From: Clostridia bacterium
GTDB taxonomy: Bacteria > Bacillota > Clostridia > Oscillospirales > Butyricicoccaceae
Assembly: GCA_021205365.1 (NCBI GenBank)
Contig: JAJPXP010000068.1
Coordinates: 1-36,928 of the forward strand
Direction of reading: 5' to 3'
Length of the DNA stretch: 36,928 nt
Part shown: positions 7,950-14,931 of the stretch, in pieces
How positions within the stretch are numbered: position 1 is the stretch's first letter
Layout: every line of letters begins with the position of its first letter
Program-made: the position numbers and the translations under genes
Notes under the pieces: generated by a model
What the model saw: the letters and a program-made list of their open reading frames with translations, nothing else
Told to the model about the DNA's origin: nothing
Databases searched by the model: none

Positions 7950-8648
7950 CTATTTTTCTATTTCATACGCATGCATAATATTGCACAACAGTTCATAGAA
8001 CTGTTTATAATCGTGAATGATATAATCTACCTGATCGCCGACCCAAACGAAACCACTCATTTCCGGGTCAATGATAACAATATATCCAATATCAGCGCCG
8101 CGGGCTGCATAAGCACCTGCTATAGCATCCTCCACAACAATACAATTTTGCGGCGCAATGCCGAGATCCCGCGCGGCATAACGATAGATATCCGGAGCCG
8201 GCTTTCCCGGAAAATTTTTGTCGCTGCACACGATGTGCTCCCGCCTGAACCACTTTCCTAGGTTTAAATATTCAAAATAAAAATCTACACTCTGTGGATT
8301 GGATGAGGTTGCGATGGTAAAGGGGATATCACGTTGCTTTAACAAATCCAACACTTCAGGAATCCCATCTGCCAGTCGGAACTCCTCCGGATGTGTCAGA
8401 CAATATTCTTTATAATTTTTTCTTTTTTGGTCAATTAGCGCCTGTTTCTGCTCCACGCAGAGACGATTTCCCCAAAAATATTCTACAGTTTCATGGCTGG
8501 TCCGTCCATTTACACTGCGCAGGAATTCCTCCTGATCAATGCCGTGACCCAGCGTTTCCTTCGCCAGTTTATCCCAGGCATGGTACTGTATCTGCGTATC
8601 AAACAGCATTGTACCATTGAAATCAAATATGACAGCAAATTCCTGCAT
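7950..8648 (-). CDS. HAD-superfamily hydrolase, beta-phosphoglucomutase-like
   Basis: This 232-residue protein has the HAD core with a helical cap of the beta-phosphoglucomutase type. Motif I is FDFNGTM near residues 8-14: the nucleophile Asp is kept, but the usual second Asp (general acid/base) is Asn. Motif II is the serine region IATSSNP, motif III the lysine in PGKPAPDIY, and motif IV VVEDAIAGAYAA. The Asp-to-Asn change may alter or weaken phosphatase or mutase activity, so the substrate is open. The start at 8648 has only a weak AAGGGA site. Confidence 0.85.
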   Translation of the reverse strand: MQEFAVIFDFNGTMLFDTQIQYHAWDKLAKETLGHGIDQEEFLRSVNGRTSHETVEYFWGNRLCVEQKQALIDQKRKNYKEYCLTHPEEFRLADGIPEVLDLLKQRDIPFTIATSSNPQSVDFYFEYLNLGKWFRREHIVCSDKNFPGKPAPDIYRYAARDLGIAPQNCIVVEDAIAGAYAARGADIGYIVIIDPEMSGFVWVGDQVDYIIHDYKQFYELLCNIMHAYEIEK

Positions 8649-8672
8649 TATACCTACGTCCCTTCATGTTAC

Positions 8673-8701
8673 ATTATACCACATATCAATCATCGTATCA
8701 A
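8673..8701 (-). promoter_or_regulatory. SigA-type promoter of the HAD gene
   Basis: On the minus strand, TTGATA (8701-8696), a 17-base spacer and TATAAT (8678-8673) with an extended TG. A direct repeat of ATCAATCAT (8684-8692 and 8696-8704) overlaps the -35. Confidence 0.7.
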
Positions 8702-8716
8702 TCATATTTTTCCGGC

Positions 8717-8743
8717 ATATCTGTCCGCCTTGTACCATAGAAC
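8717..8743 (+). promoter_or_regulatory. Candidate SigE promoter of the sipL-spoIVA operon
   Basis: ATA (8717-8719), 16 bases, then CATAGAAC (8736-8743) resembles the mother-cell SigE pattern (ATA, 16-18 bases, CATACANT). SigE control is known for spoIVA in B. subtilis; the match here is partial. Confidence 0.45.
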
Positions 8744-8799
8744 TATAACAACACCGTTTTCCGGCAGTGGAATCCAAACCTTACTTAGGAGGAAGTTCT

Positions 8800-10287
8800 A
8801 TGGAATTAACAAAAAACAATATTGCCCTGAGCCGCCTGATTCTGGATACCTGGAATAATTATGAAGAAACCACCGATGCTATCGTTCCGGACACGTTTCC
8901 GGATATTATGCGCATTGCAGCAGTTTACGGCAGCCCGCAGCTAAAGGATGACGCACCACAGTCCGGCCGTGTTTTAATTTCGGGCAGTGTGCGCATGACC
9001 GTTTTATATGTGCCGGAGGGCGGCGGCCTGCGAAAGCTGGATATCCCTATCAGCTTTGCACATATCGAAGAAGCTGCCGGAATCAATGAGGACAGCCAGC
9101 TATTTGTCTCCTGTCGCGTGGTTGCGGCGGATGCCCATGTGATGAATTCCCGCAAGCTATCTGTGACAGCTACGCTCTCTATCTCCTGCCGCGTTTTTGT
9201 ACCGGATTCGCTATCCCTGACCAGTGGCTTTTCCCAGGACGATGGTCATCTGGAACAGCTCACGACAACGCATACCGTTACGCTTCCGGCCGCTGTCCAC
9301 CGCCGGGAATTTACACTGATGGATGATGTTAATCTGCCGGATTTTTCCCGATATACCAGTATTTCGGCATCCCGTGCGGATTTGCGTCTTTCCGACTGCC
9401 GTCTGATGAATGGAAAAGCCGTCCTGAAAGGAGATGCTGCCCTGCATTTACTGGCTGAAACCACTGACGGTACGCTGGAAAACACCGACTGTGTGGTGCC
9501 TTTCACACAGATTTTTGAAGTGGAAGGCATGACGGATAACCAGCAGATTTGCGTCAGCTTTTCCCTGCGCCATCTGGATGCAGAGCTTCGGGACGATGGC
9601 CTGATCGGAGTCGGCATTGGCGCCAGTGTTTTGCTCACTGCATTTGAAACCCATACGCTGCAGCTTGTATCCGATGTTTATCATCTGGAGCATCCGGTGC
9701 ATGTGGAAACCCGTCCGATCACGCTGCCCTCCTGCCATCCTCTGGCGGAACTGGGTTGTGAAGCTTCGGAAACCATTCCAGTGGGCATGAAAATCGCTCA
9801 AATAGCCGATGTTTCCGCTGTCTTGGATACACTTAGCAAAGAACAATCCCGCACGGTCCTTCGCATGATGGTATGCATTGTTTATCGTGCCGATGACGGA
9901 GAATATTATTCTATCCACCGTGCCGTCCATATGCCACTGAGCCTGCCTGATGGCACACCGGATGTCCGGCTAAACGGCATACAGTGCCGCGCAACTGCAA
10001 CAATCAGCGGGGAGGATTCTGTTGTACTTTCTCTTAGCGGGCGGTGCAGCCTGTTGTGTGATGAGCCGCTGCAGCTGAATGATTTATCTGCTCTGACCAT
10101 TGATGAAAAGACAGCGGAATCAGCGGCGCCGGTATCTGTCATTTTGCGCTATGTAGATGCAGAAGAACGCCTGTGGGATATTGCCAAGTGCTACCGCACA
10201 ACGGTAGAATCCATCCGTCAGGCAAACCAGCTCAGCACAGACCATTTCAGTGCCCGTGCACAAATGCTGCTGATTCCTGTACAGTAA
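8800..10287 (+). CDS. sipL: SipL/SpoVID-like protein with SPOCS (DUF3794) and LysM domains
   Basis: In Clostridioides difficile, SipL binds SpoIVA through its C-terminal LysM domain and tethers the coat to the forespore. This 495-residue protein has three beta-rich segments of the DUF3794/SPOCS kind (about residues 30-150, 160-290 and 300-420). A LysM repeat fills the last 45 residues (ERLWDIAKCYRTTVESIRQAN, ending in LLIPVQ). The start at 8800 follows AGGAGG at 8787-8792; an in-frame ATG at 8767 has no ribosome site. spoIVA follows 28 bases later, so the two binding partners are probably co-expressed. The symbol is by functional analogy. Confidence 0.85.
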   Translation: MELTKNNIALSRLILDTWNNYEETTDAIVPDTFPDIMRIAAVYGSPQLKDDAPQSGRVLISGSVRMTVLYVPEGGGLRKLDIPISFAHIEEAAGINEDSQLFVSCRVVAADAHVMNSRKLSVTATLSISCRVFVPDSLSLTSGFSQDDGHLEQLTTTHTVTLPAAVHRREFTLMDDVNLPDFSRYTSISASRADLRLSDCRLMNGKAVLKGDAALHLLAETTDGTLENTDCVVPFTQIFEVEGMTDNQQICVSFSLRHLDAELRDDGLIGVGIGASVLLTAFETHTLQLVSDVYHLEHPVHVETRPITLPSCHPLAELGCEASETIPVGMKIAQIADVSAVLDTLSKEQSRTVLRMMVCIVYRADDGEYYSIHRAVHMPLSLPDGTPDVRLNGIQCRATATISGEDSVVLSLSGRCSLLCDEPLQLNDLSALTIDEKTAESAAPVSVILRYVDAEERLWDIAKCYRTTVESIRQANQLSTDHFSARAQMLLIPVQ

Positions 10288-10315
10288 GCAGGAAACGGAA
10301 TACATGGAGGTGCAT

Positions 10316-11794
10316 ATGGAACAACAAAAGCTGTATGAAGATATCAGCCGCCGTACCGGCGGTACGATTTATATCGGTGTTGTCGGTCCGGTGCGTACCG
10401 GTAAATCTACGCTGATTAAACGCTTCATGGAAACACTGGTTCTTCCCGGTATTGACAATGTCTACCGCAGGGAACGTGCAAAGGATGAGCTTCCGCAATC
10501 GGGTTCTGGCAGAACAATTATGACAGCAGAACCGAAATTTGTGCCGGAGGAGGCCGCGGAAATTTCCCTGGATGGAGACGGCATCTGCAAAGTCCGTCTG
10601 GTAGATTGCGTTGGATACCTGATTGACGGCGCTTTGGGCAGTACAGAAGAAGATACGCCCCGCATGGTTTCCACGCCATGGAGTGACCAGCCAATCCCCA
10701 TGGCAGAGGCAGCCGAACTGGGTACCCGTAAGGTCATCACAGATCATTCTACCATCGGGCTTGTCGTGACTACAGATGGAACGGTTACAGATTTCCCGAG
10801 AGAAAATTACCTGGAAGCAGAAGACCGTGTCATCCGTGAACTGCAAAGCCTGAACAAGCCGTTTCTCGTTCTGGTCAATTCCATGCAGCCACAGGGCGCA
10901 GAAGCACAGCATATCTGCAGGCAGATTTCCGATACCTATGATGTCACTGCTGTAGCAGCTGACTGTCTGAACATGGATGCAGAACAGATGGGAACGATTC
11001 TAAAATCCGTACTGTTTGAATTTCCAGTTCGAGAGGTGGGAATCGTATTACCTCCATGGGTTGGCACGCTGCCCGCCGGACACAAGGTCAAGGAAGCTGT
11101 TTACAGCGGCATCCGCAATCAGGCTTCCCATATCGGACGTATGCGGGATATGCAAAGCTGCGCAGATGCTTTGTCGGAAACAGAATATGTATCCAGTGCC
11201 CAGGTGCTTTCCATGGATCTCGGCACTGGCTCCGTGCGGCTGGAAATGCGGATACCGCAGGAAATCTTTTACCAGATTGCTGGCGAACAGTCCGGCCTGA
11301 CCATACACGGAGAAGCGGATCTAATCCCTCTGCTTACTCGCCTTGCGAAAATTGAGAAGGAATATGAACGTTTTGACGGTGCACTAGCCCAGGTACGCCA
11401 GACCGGTTATGGCATTGTTATGCCAACCATCGATGAACTCACACTGGATGAACCGGAAATCGTCAAACAGGGAGGACGATACGGCGTCAAAGTGACCGCT
11501 TCCGCGCCTTCCATCCACATGATACGTGCAGATATTCAAACAGAAATTTCCCCGATTGTTGGTTCCGAAAAGCAATCCGAAGATCTTGTGCAATACCTCA
11601 TGTCGGAATTTGACGGGGAACCGGAACGCATCTGGCAGACGAATATCTTTGGCAAATCTCTGAACGAGCTGGTCAGCGATGGCATGAATACCAAACTGAC
11701 ACGTATGCCGGATGATGCGCGGAGCAAACTGCAGGAAACCCTGGAACGAATTATTAACGAAGGCTCCGGCGGTTTGATTTGCATTATTCTTTGA
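10316..11794 (+). CDS. spoIVA: Stage IV sporulation protein A, coat basement-layer ATPase
   Basis: SpoIVA polymerises, with ATP hydrolysis, into the layer on which the spore coat is built. The product is 492 residues from the ATG at 10316, the same length as B. subtilis SpoIVA. The Walker A motif GPVRTGKST is at about residues 24-32, VDCVGYLIDGA resembles Walker B, and the C-terminus GSGGLICIIL is the conserved tail that contacts SpoVM. The ATG at 10304 lies within the ribosome site (GGAGG, 10306-10310) and is unlikely to be used. With the upstream SipL-like gene it forms an operon. Confidence 0.97.
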   Translation: MEQQKLYEDISRRTGGTIYIGVVGPVRTGKSTLIKRFMETLVLPGIDNVYRRERAKDELPQSGSGRTIMTAEPKFVPEEAAEISLDGDGICKVRLVDCVGYLIDGALGSTEEDTPRMVSTPWSDQPIPMAEAAELGTRKVITDHSTIGLVVTTDGTVTDFPRENYLEAEDRVIRELQSLNKPFLVLVNSMQPQGAEAQHICRQISDTYDVTAVAADCLNMDAEQMGTILKSVLFEFPVREVGIVLPPWVGTLPAGHKVKEAVYSGIRNQASHIGRMRDMQSCADALSETEYVSSAQVLSMDLGTGSVRLEMRIPQEIFYQIAGEQSGLTIHGEADLIPLLTRLAKIEKEYERFDGALAQVRQTGYGIVMPTIDELTLDEPEIVKQGGRYGVKVTASAPSIHMIRADIQTEISPIVGSEKQSEDLVQYLMSEFDGEPERIWQTNIFGKSLNELVSDGMNTKLTRMPDDARSKLQETLERIINEGSGGLICIIL

Positions 11795-11885
11795 AGCCAT
11801 TTCAATATATCGTTTCTACGTGCCTGCAATATGTCTTCGTATTGCAAAGATATCACCTGTTTTTGGGTGTTATGTTTTTTGATAT

Positions 11886-11910
11886 GCCTCCGGCTGCGTT
11901 GGCCGGAGGC
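11886..11910. repeat. GC-rich hairpin downstream of spoIVA
   Basis: A perfect 9-base stem GCCTCCGGC/GCCGGAGGC with a 7-base loop. There is no T-run on the + side, so it is at best a weak terminator for spoIVA. It could be a dispersed repeat element or an mRNA 3' end stabiliser. Confidence 0.6.
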
Positions 11911-12050
11911 TCACTCTCGCCACACGCACCCGCCGCCAGCCAAATACAATCGTTTTGCGCTCTTCCTTCCATCTGCAAGCCAGTCACTGATGCTGTTTAT
12001 ACCGCAGCTCTGCACAAAAAGCATTCTTATAATTATAAATAAGTATCATG

Positions 12051-12088
12051 TACTTATTATTACCAAAAAATACTTATTTTTACTTAAT
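12051..12088 (+). repeat. TACTTATT direct repeats upstream of the small promoter unit
   Basis: TACTTATT occurs at 12051-12058 and 12071-12078, with TACTTAAT at 12081-12088. A further TACTTATT at 12181-12188 overlaps the -10. ATAAGTA/TACTTAT also forms an inverted repeat at 12039-12057. The tract is AT-rich, so chance is possible. Confidence 0.4.
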
Positions 12089-12155
12089 TCATGGTTTTCA
12101 CAGTGCTTTTCAAACAAAAAAATCATATTTTTTCAACAAAAATATGCAATTGCAA

Positions 12156-12184
12156 TTGACATTTTCTCGATTCCCATGTATACT
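12156..12184 (+). promoter_or_regulatory. Consensus SigA promoter with no gene after it
   Basis: TTGACA (12156-12161), a 17-base spacer and TATACT (12179-12184), one of the best promoter matches in the window. A palindrome TGCAATTGCA (12145-12154) abuts the -35. The next feature downstream is a terminator beginning about 12 bases after the expected start. Confidence 0.75.
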
Positions 12185-12190
12185 TATTCC

Positions 12191-12240
12191 ATGCTAACAA
12201 GGGTGTTGCAGAAGTTTTTCTGCAACACTCATTTTTATTT
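12191..12240 (+). ncRNA. Candidate tiny RNA (about 45-50 nt)
   Basis: It is predicted from the consensus promoter (start near 12191) and the terminator hairpin at 12203-12228 with its T-rich tail. The transcript would be a 12-base single-stranded head plus a hairpin. It could be a real small RNA, an abortive or decoy transcript, or the end of a longer transcript from upstream. Confidence 0.4.
12203..12240 (+). terminator. Strong rho-independent terminator on the + strand
   Basis: An 11-base perfect stem GTGTTGCAGAA/TTCTGCAACAC with a GTTT loop, then TCATTTTTATTTTT. The minus side has no T-run, so it acts on + strand transcripts. Confidence 0.85.
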
Positions 12241-12413
12241 TTCAACAATCCAGAGCATGAGCAGTAAACTGTTTTCACACCTCTATTTCCGCCGAACCGT
12301 CACACTCGACGGAAAACCTTCGTATCATGAAAACAGACTCTATTCCTCTATACACATCTTCAATCATCTTCACATTTTTACGTGGAAGCAGTTTACCGTC
12401 TCAGCTCTCGATA

Positions 12414-12447
12414 TAAAAAAACAGCGCAGATCGAATAAATCTGCGCT
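12414..12447 (-). terminator. Terminator of the crp-like gene
   Basis: AGCGCAGAT/ATCTGCGCT stem (12423-12447) followed on the minus strand by seven T, 22 bases after the gene's stop. Confidence 0.9.
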
Positions 12448-12468
12448 TTTCTATGCACTTTTATACAA

Positions 12469-13164
12469 TCATTCCAAAGGAATATTTCCCGATGACGCAG
12501 AATTAACCCATATGTACCGCTGCAGCTGCTCATGGCTGATAATGTATACGGTCTTTTCCTGATGCTCTACGAGCTTCAGCTGCTCCAGCTCAGCTAGAGA
12601 ACGATATAATGTCGCACGGCTGATATTCAGTCTGCGTGCCAGGCCCGCAAAGCCATCTGCCAGACGGACGCTGCCATGCCTCTCATTGCGCAAAAGATAT
12701 AATCCGAGTGCAACACTTGGCGTTGCCGCAGTGAAATGATGCAGACGACAGGCTGTCAACTGTAATTTATCAGCAAGAATTTCCATATAATTCTGTGCAA
12801 CCTGTGGATTATCATGAAAGATCGGCAGTAAGAGATCCTTATTGATAAATGTAACGATACAGTTGCTGCGTGCACGAAACTGGTACGGCAATAATGGATG
12901 GATTTCAGAAAATATAGATTCCAGCTCAAAAAATGCTCCTGCTTCTAAGGTAAAATACAGCACACCATTCAGGCTACAGACATCCAGGCTGCCATCCAAC
13001 AGAAATCCCAGTGCCGGTGCGGAATGGGCAGAAGACAGCTGCTGCCCTTTTAAAACACTGACCGGGGCCAGGGACTGCGCCAATATGCGGATGCTTTTGA
13101 CGTCACAGCCGGAAAACAGATCAGATTCCTGAAATCGTTTTTCCTGTTTTGCATTCAATGCCAT
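12469..13164 (-). CDS. Crp/Fnr-family transcription regulator
   Basis: A 231-residue protein with a cyclic-nucleotide-binding-like beta barrel (about residues 15-125), a dimerisation helix and a C-terminal winged helix. The recognition region is FAGLARRLNISRATLYRSLAELE near residues 175-200. No cluster of four N-terminal cysteines is present, so it does not look like an oxygen-sensing Fnr. The effector is unknown; clostridial relatives include CooA/NtcA-like and stress regulators. The reading frame reaches a GTG at 13203, but GAAGGAG ahead of the ATG at 13164 decides the start. The gene diverges from an amidohydrolase gene across a palindromic site. Confidence 0.88.
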   Translation of the reverse strand: MALNAKQEKRFQESDLFSGCDVKSIRILAQSLAPVSVLKGQQLSSAHSAPALGFLLDGSLDVCSLNGVLYFTLEAGAFFELESIFSEIHPLLPYQFRARSNCIVTFINKDLLLPIFHDNPQVAQNYMEILADKLQLTACRLHHFTAATPSVALGLYLLRNERHGSVRLADGFAGLARRLNISRATLYRSLAELEQLKLVEHQEKTVYIISHEQLQRYIWVNSASSGNIPLE

Positions 13165-13217
13165 TTCGGTCTTCTCCTTCTCTGTCCCGATGATGGATTT
13201 CACTCTTAGATATAAAA

Positions 13218-13246
13218 ATTATAGCTCCATTTCCCTTCATCGTCAA
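13218..13246 (-). promoter_or_regulatory. SigA-type promoter of the crp-like gene
   Basis: On the minus strand, TTGACG (13246-13241), a 17-base spacer and TATAAT (13223-13218). Expected start near 13211. Confidence 0.8.
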
Positions 13247-13297
13247 CCAGATTTTTACAATTTTGGATGTAATTTGACAAAATAAATTTATAATATG

Positions 13298-13313
13298 TGT
13301 CACTTTTTTGACA
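13298..13313. promoter_or_regulatory. CRP/FNR-like palindrome between divergent genes
   Basis: TGTCA (13298-13302), six bases, TGACA (13309-13313): the architecture of a Crp/Fnr site (TGTGA-N6-TCACA) with a changed half-site. Its centre is about 94 bases upstream of the predicted crp start. A further TGACA half-site lies at 13275-13279. Binding by the neighbouring regulator is inference. Confidence 0.55.
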
Positions 13314-13379
13314 TTTTATATATAAATCATCAACTTTATGCACAAATTCGAGTAGAAACTGCAAAAATTCCGCTGTTGC

Positions 13380-13408
13380 TTGACCATTTTCCACGAATGC
13401 AGTATGAT
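13380..13408 (+). promoter_or_regulatory. SigA-type promoter of the amidohydrolase gene
   Basis: TTGACC (13380-13385), a 17-base spacer and TATGAT (13403-13408), 30 bases before the ATG. Confidence 0.75.
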
Positions 13409-13437
13409 GACAGAAGCAAAAGGACAGGAGTATTTCT

Positions 13438-14244
13438 ATGAAAATTATCGATGCACATATTCATTTCAACCTGCGCATCCCCAGCTTTTCCACGCTGGCA
13501 GAAAATGCAGGGCATCTCTATACAGCGGAACATTTACAGTCAGAGTTTTCCCGTTTGGGTATTGAACGTGCCATTGTAATGGGAAACGGAAGCATAGCCC
13601 CCTCCTTCCATCAGTATCCGGATTTTCTGCGGTACTGCATCGGTTTGGATCACAATGAAATAGAAACTATGCCGGAACACGAAATGCTGGATCTTTTGGA
13701 ACAGAATTTGCGTTGTTCCAGCTGTGCAGGTATCAAGCTGTATCCCGGCTACAGCCATATTTATGTCAGTGATAAACGGTTTGCTCCGGTTTATGCGCTT
13801 GCTGCCCAGTACAACAAGCCGGTCGCTATTCATACTGGTGCCACAGCCGGTGGCATGGGGCTGTTAAAGTATTCCCATCCCTTAACAATTGACGAAGCTG
13901 CTACGCTGTACCCGCAGACAAAATTTGTCATGTGCCATTTCGGCAATCCCTGGATTACGGATGCTGCCGCTGTTCTGGAAAAAAATGCAAATGTCTTTGC
14001 TGACCTATCGGGTCTCCTGGAAGGACAAGTGGATCTCGATTCCCTGTTTGAGGAAAACAGTGGCTATTTCTCCCTGCTTCGCACATGGATGGGCTATGCA
14101 GGAGGCTATGAAAAGCTGATGTATGGCACCGACTGGCCTCTGGTCAATCTGGAACAATATATTGGTTTTATTGCACGCCTTGTTCCGGAAAAACATCATG
14201 ACAAGGTATTTTATGAAACCGCCAAGCGGGTATATCATCTGTAA
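13438..14244 (+). CDS. Amidohydrolase-superfamily protein (amidohydrolase 2 type)
   Basis: This 268-residue TIM-barrel metal hydrolase has the metal-binding DAHIH at residues 5-9, further histidines in VAIHTGA and MCHFGNP, and the catalytic Asp region in YGTDWP. The family covers decarboxylases and hydrolases of many small molecules; the substrate cannot be named. The protein is short but complete. Its own promoter and an ACAGGAG site precede the ATG. It stands alone between a divergent Crp/Fnr regulator and its terminator, which suggests it may be that regulator's target. Confidence 0.85.
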   Translation: MKIIDAHIHFNLRIPSFSTLAENAGHLYTAEHLQSEFSRLGIERAIVMGNGSIAPSFHQYPDFLRYCIGLDHNEIETMPEHEMLDLLEQNLRCSSCAGIKLYPGYSHIYVSDKRFAPVYALAAQYNKPVAIHTGATAGGMGLLKYSHPLTIDEAATLYPQTKFVMCHFGNPWITDAAAVLEKNANVFADLSGLLEGQVDLDSLFEENSGYFSLLRTWMGYAGGYEKLMYGTDWPLVNLEQYIGFIARLVPEKHHDKVFYETAKRVYHL

Positions 14245-14281
14245 AGCTTACCTTTTTCAACTGCACATCTGACTGCATTAT

Positions 14282-14325
14282 AACAGGCTGCCGCCCTTCT
14301 TCCTCCGGGCTGCAGCCTGTTTTCC
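14282..14325 (+). terminator. Terminator of the amidohydrolase gene
   Basis: AACAGGCTGC pairs with GCAGCCTGTT, with a further GCCC/GGGC inner stem, and a short T-run follows. Confidence 0.85.
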
Positions 14326-14413
14326 ACATCCCTGAAAGGAATTGCCGTAGACAATGCCGTATTTTTTTATATTATCTTAAGCAGATATTCTCCAAAACGG
14401 AGGTGAATCATGG

Positions 14414-14629
14414 ATGGCTGAACCGAATCCATCCTGCTCCTGCTATGAGCTTGATGAGCTGAAAACCATAACACAGCAGCATACCGTACAAATTTCGAAG
14501 CATGAAGAACGGCTTGGCCGCGGCAATATCGAATTTGCTGTCATTTCTACCAAATTAAATATTATTATGGCAATTTTAGCTGCTGTGGGTATCGCTGTAT
14601 GCGGTGCTGTCATATCATTAATATTGTAA
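14414..14629 (+). CDS. XhlA-like small membrane protein of a lysis cassette
   Basis: A 71-residue protein with a polar, coiled-coil-like first half (residues about 10-45, ELKTITQQHTVQISKHEERL) and one C-terminal membrane segment (about 48-70). This layout is that of XhlA, the PBSX-type lysis helper. GGAGGTGA at 14399-14406 serves the ATG at 14414; an ATG at 14410 would give only three codons. The holin gene follows in 13 bases. No other phage genes are near. Confidence 0.75.
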   Translation: MAEPNPSCSCYELDELKTITQQHTVQISKHEERLGRGNIEFAVISTKLNIIMAILAAVGIAVCGAVISLIL

Positions 14630-14642
14630 AGGAGGCAATTAC

Positions 14643-14921
14643 GTGAGTGCTTCAACCAGAACAATTGGTGCAGATACCATCGCACGCACAATTATTCTTT
14701 TGCTTGCGCTGATCAATCAGATTCTGGCAATTGCCGGACATTCCACTATTCCATTCACAGATAATGATGTTTACCAGATTGTTTCCCTCTGCTGGACAGT
14801 AGCAGCATCTTTGGCTACCTGGTGGAAAAATAACAGCTTTACCTGTATTGCCTGTGAGGCAGATGAATGGAGGAAAAAACAGCTGGAACAGAAAAAAGCT
14901 TCTTCAGACACAAAAGAATAA
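14643..14921 (+). CDS. Phage-type holin (SPP1 family-like)
   Basis: A 92-residue protein starting with GTG behind GGAGG (14631-14635). It has two predicted membrane segments (about residues 12-32 and 42-60) and a charged tail rich in Lys and Glu. The sequence around SLCWTVAASLATWWKNNSFT matches the second segment of SPP1-type holins, which open the membrane so that endolysins reach the wall. It lies between an XhlA-like gene and a C39-type hydrolase, the order of a lysis module. Confidence 0.8.
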   Translation: MSASTRTIGADTIARTIILLLALINQILAIAGHSTIPFTDNDVYQIVSLCWTVAASLATWWKNNSFTCIACEADEWRKKQLEQKKASSDTKE

Positions 14922-14931
14922 ACCGAAAGAG

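Larger units (their letters stand above)
11795..12468. other. 674-base non-coding region between spoIVA and the crp-like gene
   Basis: The left part is mixed sequence with one strong hairpin (11886-11910). The centre (12000-12190) is very AT-rich with repeated TACTTATT elements and a consensus promoter. A terminator follows at 12203. From 12240 to 12410 nothing was recognised. No ORF here has a ribosome site and a plausible product. Confidence 0.7.

Noticed and set aside
11831-12562. 243-codon + strand frame across the spoIVA-crp intergenic region
   Set aside because: It contains a promoter and a strong terminator, lacks a ribosome site, runs into the opposite-strand crp gene and has atypical composition.
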